From Chlorokybus atmophyticus (Eukaryota; Streptophyta; Chlorokybophyceae; Chlorokybales; Chlorokybaceae), in NCBI GenBank assembly GCA_009103225.1, contig RHPI01002090.1, positions 509,863 to 573,862 on the forward strand: a DNA stretch of 64,000 nt. Direction: 5' to 3'. The notes below the pieces were generated by a model that made no database searches, was not told the DNA's origin, and worked only from the letters and a program-made list of their open reading frames with translations. The position numbers and the translations under genes are program-made. The first letter of the stretch is position 1, and every line of letters starts with the position of its first letter. This document shows positions 54,155 through 64,000 of the stretch, in pieces.

Positions 54155-55443
54155 TGTTACGCCGCGCGGAGGGGAAATCACACCAAGAACTATGCACAGT
54201 GATCACACACTTTTACATGTAGTGATTGTACACTTCCTTAATCAACTTTCATTGTATGAACAATTACTTGGTAACTTAAGGGTTATGGTCACCTAGCCTA
54301 GGTACCCCTAACTTAGCCCCAAAAGCCCGGAGCTCAAGTCGTACGGCGGCTACCCTCCACTCGCGACTGGCTCCTTTTTTATGGCGAAATTCATCGCCTT
54401 GAGCTTTACTAGAAACTATCTTGGCTAAGACCTACTTGGTCCAAAGCCCTCTACCAGATCCCCATTCACTCACCCAAGTAATTAGTTCAGTTCACTTGGC
54501 ATTAGTTTTCACTGGCATTCTGCAAAATGACCAATAATGCGAATCCGCGATTTTTGAGCTTGCGGCCATGGCAGACGGCGCTGCCATGCGCTGCGTATTG
54601 GCACACGCGGGAGGGAGCCAATGCCTTAGCCGATTTTCTGTCGCGACGTCGCGTCGCGAAGTGATCTATTAGTTGATTCACCAGTGAATCAACTTTAGTT
54701 CACTACCTTGTCGGTATTATGAATCACTCTACTAGTGAACTAATTTAGTTCACCAATGATTCACTTTTGGCTCTCTCTTCTATTAGGGTGATTCACTTAG
54801 TTCACTTACGAACCCCTAGTGAACTAATCCAGTTCATGTTCGTAACTAAATCAATGAACTAATTTAGTTCACTTACGAACCCCTAGTGAACTACTTTAGT
54901 TCATGTTCGTAACTGAACTACTGAACTAATCTAGTTCACTATGTTGATTCACTTCGCCGGTGAATCAACCCCTTTGCAAACTCATTTCGCGAAGTCCTTT
55001 TTGTTCACCCTAGGTAGGCTACTTCGCTCTAGTCAACTGATCCAAATAAGCCGCCTTGGATTGGCCTAAATGAACCTTATAATTACACATGCTTTTTCCT
55101 ATGATGTTTCACGCGATTGGCCCCATAAGCCCACATCACGTTAATAAATCATTATATTAAAGCCATGTGTTTTTATTTTCCTATTTAAGACGCCCATACA
55201 TTCATGAATAGGGTAATTCCTAGTCAACCACTTCTGATTAGATGCATGTAAATGCTCTAACTAGCCAGGCCTATAATTAGCGATGCATTGCACTCGTGTT
55301 AAAGCTCAAACACAAACACACGCATTCAAAGCTTGTACAACAAACCAAGATAATCCAACCAAGGTTTATTAAACTTTTGTCTCTCGCTAATTATACTTAT
55401 ATATACACTGTACATGACCAGCTATAGTAGCTAGGCCGTAACA
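54155..55443 (-). repeat. Element C 3' LTR
   Basis: 1,289 bases. It contains an array of short palindromes based on GAACTAATTTAGTTC and hairpins such as GTTGATTCAC/GTGAATCAAC (about 54670-54970). Confidence 0.95.
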
Positions 55444-55457
55444 ATGCCCCCCCTTTA
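55444..55457 (-). promoter_or_regulatory. Polypurine tract of element C
   Basis: Minus strand AAAGGGGGGGCAT directly before the TGTTACGG start of the 3' LTR. It is also present at 63476-63488 in element D. Confidence 0.75.
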
Positions 55458-55602
55458 GTTATTGAGCGTCTCTGCTCAATTTCTTTCTCCACGCTTTCCA
55501 ACCTAGGAAAACAAGCCATGATCAGTAACTTGATAGGTCAAAACGTGGAACTACTTCTAAAGGCGGAAAATATATATTTTCAGAAATGGACCTACCTGGA
55601 CT

Positions 55603-56443
55603 TCATCTTTGGGCAACCGTTAGCTCCCTCCAATATTTCTTTATCAGAAGCGGTGATCGCATGTTAGGTTCGTCAACCCATTCACATGCCTCGAACGGAT
55701 GGCCCTTCCATTTCACAAAGAAACTGGGAGATCTGCCTTTCCGGCCTTTGTGGGTTATTATACCCTCAACTTCATACTCCCTTCTATAAACATTGGGGGG
55801 GGGGGGGGGGGGCTGCACCGACCCATCCGAGTGATAGGTTCTCAATAGCGAGGCATGAAATACCATTATGTATATTAAGACTCGGTGGCAATTCTAACTT
55901 GAATGCCACAGCCCCTATCTTTTCTATTACCTTAAATGGTCCAAGCCATCGGGGTAATAGTTTTCGGGCCCCGTCGAGAGACTCCATCCTCACATTCTTT
56001 GTGCTAAGTAGGACTTCTTGTCCCACTTCAAACACGGCCTCTGCCCTCTTGGCATCGGCATATTGACGCATACGATTTTGGGTTGCGAATAAGGCCCTCC
56101 TGGCCTCATTTTGCACCTGCCCTAATCGTTGAGTCAAAATTTGAGCCGAGGGGTTGACTCTTTTCCTAGCCCTCATATTCTCCATTAAAGCCTCAACCGG
56201 ACTTAATGGTTGGCGGCCACAACCAATATAAAATGGTGTCATCCCCGTTGACTCATTCACTGAATCATTGATGGCATACTCAACGAAAGGGAGATATGTA
56301 TCCCAATCTCTAATATTCTTTAGTGAGTAATGCCTCAATAGTTGTTCCACTGTCTGATTCACACGCTCGGTTTGCCCATCTTTTTGAGGATGAAACGCGG
56401 TGGATAACTTATTATCCAAATTTAATGTATCACACAATTCGCG
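55603..56443 (-). CDS. Element C integrase C-terminal part and chromodomain
   Basis: Continues after the in-frame TGA: RELCDTLNLDNKLSTAFHPQ, DGQTERVNQ (catalytic Glu), then WDTYLPFVEYAINDSVN and the GPFKVIEKIGAVAFKLELP domain. Near 55865 the frame changes by one base before VFHASLLRTYHSDGSVQ. After a poly-C/poly-G run (about 55795-55812) comes a chromodomain (REYEVEGIITHKGRKG ... FFVKWKGHPFEACEWVDE). Chromodomains bind methylated histone H3 tails and direct chromoviruses to heterochromatin. It ends TGA at 55603. Confidence 0.9.
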
Positions 56444-56446
56444 TCA

Positions 56447-59353
56447 AAAAGCGGAAGTGAACCGCGAATCCCTATCCGAAATCATAACCACGGGCATCCC
56501 ATATTGTGAGTACCATCTCCTAAAAAAGGCATGGGCAAAATCCTCGCCCGTAAATTTTGAAGGAGTTGGTTCTAAGTAAACAACCTTACTAAACCGGTCT
56601 ACAAATACAACCATTCCATTATTCCCTTTTACCGTTTTAGGTAATTGGACTATAAAGTCAATTGACATTGACTTCCAAGCCCCCTCTGGTATGGGTAAAG
56701 GTTGTAATTTCCCGGCCGGTTTCGTCCTTACGGACTTATTCCTTTGGCATGAGTCACAATTCTTTACAAAGCTTTCGACATCTATTCTTAAGGTCGGCCA
56801 CCTATACCTCCTAGCCAAAGACTCGGTGGTTTTCCTTATACCAAAATGGCCACGGTAAGGGGGATTATGTGATTCTTCAATCACCTTTGACCTAAGTGAC
56901 CCATCCATTGGAACCGCAATTTTTTCTTCATCTTTATACCAAAATGCCCCATGTGGTTTTAACACTTGGTTGAATTCCAAAAGGAACTCCGGGCAATTAG
57001 TATAACTTGCGATTATTTGGTTAGGAATGTCACTCACATAATCCAATGCAAGTAACGCCAAATCCTCGGACAATGCGGGATGCCTACTTAAAGGATCTGC
57101 CGCATTTATCCTACCTGGCCTATATTCCCAATTAAAATCATATCGCACCAAATACTCATGCCACCTTACTTGGCGTCGTGACAAATTAGGTTGCGTATTC
57201 AGGTGTACTAAGGGGTTGTGATCAGTTATCACCTTAAAATGCCTCCCCTCTAAGTAACACCTCCATCTATGCAACGCTTTCACAACACCTAATAATTCTT
57301 GATCGGTGGTCGAGTAATTCTTCTCCGCGGGCTTATACTTGAAACTCTCAAAGGCTATTGGATGCCCCTCTTGCACTAGTATAGCCCCGGTTCCTGCCAA
57401 AGAGGCATCACTTATTACCTCAAATGGCTTTTCCATTTCCGGCAACTTCAATACCGGAAGTGAGGTCATAGCAGCCTTAAGCCTTTCAAAGGCTTGTTGC
57501 TCTTTCGGACCCCATTCGAAGGGTTTTCGGGTACTTGTCAAAGTAGTGAGTGGGGCGGCTATAATTGAATAGCCTAAAATAAAACGGCGGAACCACATGC
57601 AAAAACCCAAGAATTTTTGTAACTCCGTTACATTCTTAGGAACAGCCCAGTCTTTAACCCTTTCGAGTTTCTTAGGATCGCCTTTTATTCCATCTTTACT
57701 CACAATATTACCCAAGTACTCTACCTCCCTAGCAAAGAAGTCACACTTCTCGAAATTCGCCAAGAACTTATGCTCCCTTAGCCTACTCAAGGCTTTTCGT
57801 AAATGAAGCACATGTTCCTCTTTTGTACTCGAAAATACTATAACATCATCCAAGTACACTAGGACGAATTTCCCTACCTCCTCTTTAAATACTTCATTCA
57901 TTACCGCTTGGAATGTGGCTGGCGCATTGCACAAGCCAAATGGCATCACCGTATATTCGTAATGACCTATAGGGGTTTTAAACCCTGTCTTATACCTATC
58001 TTCTACCGCGATAGGTATTTGGTGATAACCACTAGTTAGGTCGAGGGTGCTAAACCACGACTTCCCAACTAGTTGATCATACAAATCATCCAAACGCGGT
58101 AAGGGGAAGGCATTCATCACCGTCTGTGCATTTGAAGACCTATAATCAACACACATTCGGAGCTTGCCTCCCTTCTTTTCGGCAAAAATTATATTAGCCG
58201 AATAGGGGCTTTGCGATTCAACTGACAAACCCCTTTCTAGGAGATAGTTCACCTGCTTCTTTGCTTCATCACGTTCCTTAGGACTTAGCCTATACAATGG
58301 CCTTATCGGCGGAGGCCCAGCCCCTTTCTTTAGTGGGATTAAATGGGAGACAAACCTATTTGCCGGTGCACTTGGTAGATCCGCGGAGAATATATCCATA
58401 AACTCCCTTACCACCGGATGTACCTTTTCCCAATCAATTTCACTTGACTCCACCAAGTCCCCCACTATACTTAGGCAACCTACAGCCAATTCGGAGTCAC
58501 CCTTTAACCATTGATCAACTGGGTCGATGGTGGGTTTACTCCTTCTGTTAGGCTTACGGTTCCTACTATGTGTCAAAGCAAAACGCTTGTCACCTTGTGT
58601 GATTGTAATAGAAGGTGGCACGCTTGTTAATTCCAACTTCACGTGCTTTTGCCAACTATTACCCAATATCACGTCTATGCCTGGAATAAGGGACTTGACC
58701 ACATATAGCTTCATTTTGGTCCTATAATCCCCCATTCGAATTAGCAACTCTGTCACGCCACTTATTTCACAATGTAACTCACCTACTAGGCTTGCCCTAG
58801 CATTGGTAGTTTCAATGGTGGCCGAGACCCTTTTTGCCAATTCGGCACTTACAAAATTTTCTAAGGCACTAGTGTCAACTAAGACACCACATGCCCTATC
58901 ATTCACTAATGCATCGAAGACCATACTTAGCCTAGGATTTATTTGTGAACCTCGGCGATCACTTGCATCATCACACCATATTTGCAAGTCAGTGGCAAAA
59001 GGTGATTTGGCCCTTGGTAATGTGCCCATACGGCGCATACCTCCTAACAACCTTTTCCACTTACCATAATATTTAGGTGTTAGAACACACGCCTTAATTT
59101 CGGGGTTGATTTGCTTTAGTTGCCAATAATTTATCAAAGTACTTGTTAACTCACGAAGTGGCACGCATATTAGAATTCGCTCATGCCCTACCTCAAGTGA
59201 ATTATTTCTTGGCAAATCTTCAAACTCATTCCCAAAACAAACATCGCATTTCATAGGCAACTTCATCGTTGTAGCTATACAACTATTGTCCTCAAGTCGC
59301 CCACTACTTTGCTCCTTTGGTGCCGTTCCTATACAAGCAACCACCCCGCACCG
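56447..59353 (-). CDS. Element C pol: protease, reverse transcriptase, RNase H, integrase core
   Basis: In order: aspartic protease-like region (GVLVDTSALENFVSAELAKR, with DTS where DSG is usual, and IPGIDVILGNSWQ); reverse transcriptase (RPLYRLSPKERDEAKKQVNY, MCVDYRSSNAQT, MPFGLCNAPATFQAVMNEVF, catalytic YLDD near 57855); RNase H (EVISDASLAGTGAILVQ, TTDQELLGVVKALHRWR); and integrase HHCC (RGHFGIRKTTESLARRY ... NCDSCQRNK) with the first two catalytic Asp (MSIDFIVQLPK, ISDRDSRFTSAF). The frame is shared with gag upstream and integrase downstream, with single stops between. TGA at 56444-56446 sits where related integrases have Trp. Confidence 0.92.
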
Positions 59354-59356
59354 TCA

Positions 59357-60586
59357 CTTGGCGGGATCCTCGGTCGGCTTTGCTCCTTTCTTCGGGCACT
59401 TGGAGGCCATATGCCCCTTTTCGCCACAATTGAAGCATAAACCTTCGCGAGTTCTTCTCTCCTTCTCTTCACTGGAGAGTCTTGCCTTGCCCTGGAAGGC
59501 TGGCTTAAAGGGTTTTTTGCCAAACGGCTTTTTACCCTTTTTCTTTAGAGGGGTCTTTAAAGACTTCTCCTTTTCAACCGGATTTTCCATCTCCGATTGG
59601 GGGGCAAATCCTTTTCTCCTCTTTCCCTTTCCTCCCCCGGATTTGTCTCCACCCTCTTCTCTTTCCCTTTTGTTATTGTTAGCCAAATTCCGGCCGACCC
59701 ATCTCGCCGTGTTCTCAAGCTCCGTGAACTTCTCCTGAGTCCACTCTATATCGGTCTTTTGCAACCGCACAATATCTGTTTGCTTTTGGAGCTTAGAATC
59801 CAAGGCTCGAATGAATAGGTTGGCCTTCTCAATCAGGCTTAGTGGCCTTCCCCCATTTGCAGCTTGAGCCGCTAACAGGTTGAATTGGCTCACAAATTTC
59901 ATGATCAACTTGCCCGATTATTTCAAGTCGGATAGCTTATCCCTTGCATCAAGCCGGGGGTCCACTGTCCTATATTGGCTAAACAAAAACTCCTTTAGGG
60001 ATTCAAAGGTGGGTTCAACCAAATGAGACCTATGGTCCTTCCACAACTGAAGTGGTTCTTGACCTAAGTACCCCGCGGCAAAACCCAACCTTTGTCTCTC
60101 CGGAACCGTAGCCAAAGTCACTTCGACTTGGTTCCACCAAGCGTCTATATCCTCCCCTTTTTTGCCCGTCCATGCTGGGGGAATTTTTAGAAACTTGGTA
60201 CTTGGTCTTACTTGGACCGAGTCTATTTTGTCCTCGAGTTCTTTCATTTTCTGCTCCCCAAGGACACGGAGGCGCGTGAGCTCCTCCTCATTCTTCTCGA
60301 GGTTCTTCACCAGCCTCAAGATGCCTTGCTTGGCCTTTTTGCCCTCTTTGCAACAAGCCAAGGCTATTTTCTTATATTTTGGCGACAACTTGGCTATCTT
60401 CCGTTCCATCTTTTTCCCTAGTTGGGAAATCGGTGGATTCGAAGCTTCCGCCTGTTCCGCCATTGCCGCTACTAGCCTATTTTCTTCGAAATAGGCTTCT
60501 AATTCGCGGTAATCCTCTTCACTGGCGCTACTATTAAAAGTCTCACGCCACTTGTGATAATTTCCAATCCGGCGTTGTTTCGGCAT
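59357..60586 (-). CDS. Element C gag with zinc knuckle, one internal stop
   Basis: ATG at 60586 (MPKQRRIGNYHKWRETFN). There are coiled-coil-like Lys/Glu-rich segments (LVKNLEKNEEELTRLRVLGE), then the gag core (IPPAWTGKKGEDIDAWWNQV, LGFAAGYLGQEPLQLWKDHR, FSQYRTVDPRLDARDKLSDL). TAA 59918-59920 interrupts the frame, which resumes SGKLIMKFVSQFNLLAA and ends with a basic region and CCHC knuckle CFNCGEKGHMASKC. The final stop is TGA at 59354-59356, followed in the same frame by pol. Confidence 0.88.
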
Positions 60587-60656
60587 GCACTTCGAAAGCG
60601 CAAATTTCCGAATCAAAGTGGCCCCAAACCACGGCCTGAGTGGTTCAAAATCGTAT

Positions 60657-60676
60657 ATCCAAGCTCCGAGGCCAGC
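60657..60676 (-). promoter_or_regulatory. Candidate primer binding site of element C
   Basis: Just inside the 5' LTR the minus strand reads GC then TGGCCTCGGAGCTTGGA. It starts with TGG, as a site pairing with a tRNA 3' CCA end should. The tRNA is not identified. Confidence 0.45.
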
Positions 60677-61961
60677 TGTTACGCCGCGCGGAGGGGAAAT
60701 CGCACCAAGAACTATGCACAGTGATCACACACTTTTACATGTAGTGACTGTACACTCCCTTAATCAACTTTCATTGTATGAACAATTACTTGGTAACTTA
60801 AGGGTTAGGGTCACCTAGCCTAGGTACCCCTAACTTAGCCCCAAAAGCCCGGAGCTCAAGTCGTACGGCGGCTACCCTCCACCCGCGACTGGCTCCTTCT
60901 TTATGGCGAAATCCATCGCCTTGAGCTTTACTAGGAACTATCTTGGCTAAGACCTACTTGGTCCAAAGCCCTCTACCAGATCCCCATTCACTCACCCAAG
61001 TGATTAGTTCAGTTCACCTGGCATTAGTTCACTGGCATTCTGCAAAGTGACCAATAATGCGAATCCGCGATTTTTGAGCTTGCGGCCATGGCAGACGGCG
61101 CTGCCATGCGCTGCGTATTGGCACACGCGGGAGGGAGCCAATACCTTAGCCGATTTTCTGTCGCGACATCGCGTCGCGAAGTGATCTATTAGTTGACATC
61201 AGTGAATCAACTTTAGTTCACTACCTTGTCGGCATTATGAATCACTCTACTAGTGAACTAATTGAGTTCACCAATGATTCACTTTTGGCTCTCTCTTATA
61301 TTAGGGTGATTCACTTAGTTCACTTACGAACCCCTAGTGAACTAATTTAGTTCATGTTCGTAACTGAATCAGTGAACTAATTTAGTTCACTTTCGAACCC
61401 CTAGTGAACTACTTTAGTTCATGTTCGTAACTGAACAACAAAACTAATTTAGTTCACTATGTTGATTCACTTCGCCGGTGAATCAACCCCTTCGCGAACT
61501 CATTTCGCGAAGTCCTTTGTGTTCACCCTAGGTAGGCTACTTCGCTCTAGTCAACCCATCCAAACAAGCCGCCTTGGATTGGCCTAAATGAACCTTATAA
61601 TTACACATGCTTTTTCCTATGATGTTTCACGCGATTGGCCCCATAAGCCCACATCACGTTAATAAATCATTATAGTAAAGCCATGTGTTTTTATTTTCCT
61701 ATTAAAGACGCCCATACATTCATGAATAGGGTAGTCCCTAGTCAACCACTTCTGATTAGATGCATGTAAATGCTCTAACTAGCCAGGCCTATAATTAGCG
61801 ATGCATTGCACTCGTGTTAAAGCTCAAACACAAACACACGCATTCAAAGCTTGTACAACAAACCAAGATAATCCAACCAAGGTTTATTAAACTTTTGTCT
61901 CTCGCTAATTAAACTTATATATACACTGTACATGACCAGCTATAGTAGCTAGGCCGTAACA
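60677..61961 (-). repeat. Element C 5' LTR
   Basis: 1,285 bases, near-identical to 54155-55443, with the same palindrome array (about 61190-61495). Confidence 0.95.
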
Positions 61962-62048
61962 GTGTTAGCGATAAGCTAACACTACATTAAGGCCATAAAG
62001 GCCCTAATACGGCTCAATTGGCTGTTTATTACCCGTTGGGACCCTTAT
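61962..62048. other. Host spacer between C and D with hairpin GTGTTAGC/GCTAACAC
   Basis: 61962-61966 is the right GTGTT duplication. 61962-61982 forms an 8 bp perfect stem (GTGTTAGC, loop GATAA, GCTAACAC), so element C inserted in the arm of a pre-existing inverted repeat. The remaining bases show no feature. Confidence 0.7.
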
Positions 62049-62080
62049 TGTTACGGCCTAGCTACTATAGCTGGTCGTAC

Positions 62081-63329
62081 CGTGGCCATTTTGGTATAAG
62101 GAAAACTACCGAGTCTTTGGCTAGGAGGTATTGGTGGCCGACCTTAAGAATAGATGTCGAAAGCTTTGTAAAGAATTGTGACTCATGCCAAAGGAATAAA
62201 TCCGTAAGGACGAAACCGGCCGGGAAATTACAACCTTTACCCATACTAGAGGGGGCTTGGAAGTCAATGTCAGTTGACTTTATAGTCCAATTACCAAAAA
62301 CGGTAAAAGGGAATAATGGAATGGTTGTATTTGTAGACCGGTTTAGTAAGGTTGTTTACTTAGAACCAACTCCTTCAAAATTTACGGGCGAGGATTTTGC
62401 CCATGCCTTTTTTAGGAGATGGTACTCACAATATGGGATGCCCGTGGTTATGATTTCGGATAGGGATTCGCGGTTCACTTCCGCTTTTTGACGCGAATTG
62501 TGTGATACATTAAATTTGGATAATAAGTTATCCACCGCGTTTCATCCTCAAAAAGATGGGCAAACCGAGCGTGTGAATCAGACAGTGGAACAACTATTGA
62601 GGCATTACTCACTAAAGAATATTAGAGATTGGGATACATATCTCCCTTTCGTTGAGTATGCCATCAATGATTCAGTGAATGAGTCAACGGGGATGACACC
62701 ATTTTATATTGGTTGTGGCCGCCAACCATTAAGTCCGGTTGAGGCTTTAATGGAGAATATGAGGGCTAGGAAAAGAGTCAACCCCTCGGCTCAAATTTTG
62801 ACTCAACGATTAGGGCAGGTGCAAAATGAGGCCAAGAGGGCCTTATTCGCAACCCAAAATCGTATGCGTCAATATGCCGATGCCAAGAGGGCAGAGGCCG
62901 TGTTTGAAGTGGGACAAGAAGTCCTACTTAGCACAAAGAATGTGAGGATGGAGTCTCTCGATGGGGCCCGAAAACTATTACCCCGATGGCTTGGACCATT
63001 TAAGGTAATAGAAAAGATAGGGGCTGTGGCATTCAAGTTAGAATTGCCACCGAGTCTTAAGATACATAATGGTATTTCATNCGCTATTGAGAACCTATCA
63101 CTCGGATGGGTCGGTGCAGCCCCCCCCCCCCCCCCCCAATGTTTATAGAAGGGAGTATGAAGTTGAGGGTATAATAACCCACAAAGGCCGGAAAGGCAGA
63201 TCTCCCAGTTTCTTTGTGAAATGGAAGGGCCATCCGTTCGAGGCATGTGAATGGGTTGACGAACCTAACATGCGATCGCCGCTTCTGATAAAGAAATATT
63301 GGAGGGAGCTAACGGTTGCCCAAAGATGA
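62081..63329 (+). pseudogene. Element D integrase and chromodomain fragment
   Basis: RGHFGIRKTTESLARRYWWP through MSVDFIVQLPK and SRFTSAF, then the same TGA (62489-62491) as element C. LSTAFHPQ, DGQTERVNQ and the GPFKVIEKIGAVAFKLELP domain follow, then the same extra base before VFH. After a C-run (63120-63137) the chromodomain ends at TGA 63329. No protease, RT or gag. Confidence 0.9.
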
Positions 63330-63488
63330 AGTCCAGGTAGGTCCATTTCTGAAAATATATATTTTCCGCCTTTAGAAGTAGTTCCACGTTTTGACCTATC
63401 AAGTTACTGATCATGGCTTGTTTTCCTAGGTTGGAAAGCGTGGAGAAAGAAATTGAGCAGAGACGCTCAATAACTAAAGGGGGGGCAT

Positions 63489-64000
63489 TGTTACGGCCTA
63501 GCTACTATAGCTGGTCATGTACAGTGTATATATAAGTATAATTAGCGAGAGACAAAAGTTTAATAAACCTTGGTTGGATTATCTTGGTTTGTTGTACAAG
63601 CTTTGAATGCGTGTGTTTGTGTTTGAGCTTTAACACGAGTGCAATGCATCGCTAATTATAGGCCTGGCTAGTTAGAGCATTTACATGCATCTAATCAGAA
63701 GTGGTTGACTAGGAATTACCCTATTCATGAATGTATGGGCGTCTTAAATAGGAAAATAAAAACACATGGCTTTAATATAATGATTTATTAACGTGATGTG
63801 GGCTTATGGGGCCAATCGCGTGAAACATCATAGGAAAAAGCATGTGTAATTATAAGGTTCATTTAGGCCAATCCAAGGCGGCTTATTTGGATCAGTTGAC
63901 TAGAGCGAAGTAGCCTACCTAGGGTGAACAAAAAGGACTTCGCGAAATGAGTTTGCAAAGGGGTTGATTCACCGGCGAAGTGAATCAACATAGTGAACTA
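63489..64000 (+). repeat. Element D 3' LTR, incomplete at window end
   Basis: Begins TGTTACGGCC after the G-rich tract at 63480-63486. It carries the first 512 bases of the 1.29 kb LTR before the window stops. Confidence 0.95.

Larger units (their letters stand above)
54155..61961 (-). mobile_element. Element C: full-length chromovirus (Ty3/gypsy with chromodomain)
   Basis: A 7.8 kb element with 1.29 kb LTRs (TGTTACG...CGTAACA ends), 5 bp target duplication GTGTT, primer-binding candidate next to the 5' LTR, polypurine tract next to the 3' LTR, and gag-pol in one strand. Lesions: TAA in gag (59918-59920), a TGA between gag and pol (59354-59356), TGA inside integrase (56444-56446) and a one-base frame change before the chromodomain (near 55865). 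The two LTRs differ at a low percentage by eye, so insertion is not ancient. It is not an autonomous copy as it stands. Confidence 0.95.
62049..64000 (+). mobile_element. Element D: inverted, internally deleted copy of the element C 3' half
   Basis: It opens with the first 28 bases of the LTR (62049-62076) joined directly to the integrase zinc-finger region (62081 on). It then follows element C nearly base for base through chromodomain and polypurine tract into a 3' LTR that leaves the window. Diagnostic bases in the LTR (for example the reading around 63540 and 63695-63780) agree with the C 3' LTR rather than the C 5' LTR. A single N at 63081 replaces four bases present in C. Confidence 0.9.

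Noticed and set aside
56444-56446. TGA read as tryptophan (altered genetic code)
   Set aside because: CLPX, VIR and PGR5 use standard stops and have no internal TGA; the shared TGA is better explained by common descent of C and D.

Overview
This 64 kb window is nuclear DNA from a green-lineage photosynthetic eukaryote, most likely an alga. The evidence is a plant-type PGR5 gene (photosystem I cyclic electron flow), a plant-type VIRILIZER gene (m6A RNA methylation) and an organelle-type CLPX gene. All three carry many short GT-AG introns (a few GC-AG), most acceptors ending in TGCAG. Nothing in the window looks prokaryotic. Four single N characters (15584, 42685, 52035, 63081) mark unresolved spots, so some repeat lengths are unreliable.

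Layout. 1-1.2 kb: minus-strand exons of an unrecognised multi-exon gene leaving the left edge. 2.7-4.9 kb and 16.1-17.4 kb: pieces of an unrecognised plus-strand locus with a degraded OTU-protease-like segment, split by transposon A. 4.93-16.05 kb (minus): element A, an 11.1 kb Ty3/gypsy-type retrotransposon. Its polyprotein runs gag (two zinc knuckles) - aspartic protease - C5 cytosine DNA methyltransferase - reverse transcriptase - RNase H - DDE integrase - PHD finger. 17.4-23.7 kb (plus): element B, a 5'-truncated and more decayed relative. 23.7-28.5 kb: gene-poor DNA with long perfect inverted repeats, CCG-rich blocks and diverged tandem repeats. 28.6-30.9 kb: gene for a secreted or single-pass membrane protein. 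31.7-33.1 kb: two reverse-transcriptase-type relics.

35.6-52.5 kb is the host gene island. CLPX (minus, 15 exons, 697 aa predicted) and VIR (plus, at least 20 exons) diverge from a 0.7 kb shared intergenic region. PGR5 (minus, 2 exons, 119 aa) follows, with a 0.3 kb GA microsatellite in its intron. 54.15-61.96 kb (minus): element C, a full-length chromovirus (Ty3/gypsy with chromodomain) with 1.29 kb LTRs and a 5 bp target duplication. 62.05-64.0 kb (plus): element D, an inverted partial copy of the C 3' half.

The most interesting system is element A/B: a retrotransposon carrying a DNA-methylation writer fused between protease and reverse transcriptase and a PHD chromatin reader at its C-terminus. 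Its termini are arranged as split direct repeats (A1 - genes - B1 - A2 - B2) rather than simple LTRs. Retrotransposon-borne cytosine methyltransferases are known from dinoflagellates and charophyte algae, so the concept is not new. The combination with the PHD finger and this terminal organisation deserves checking.
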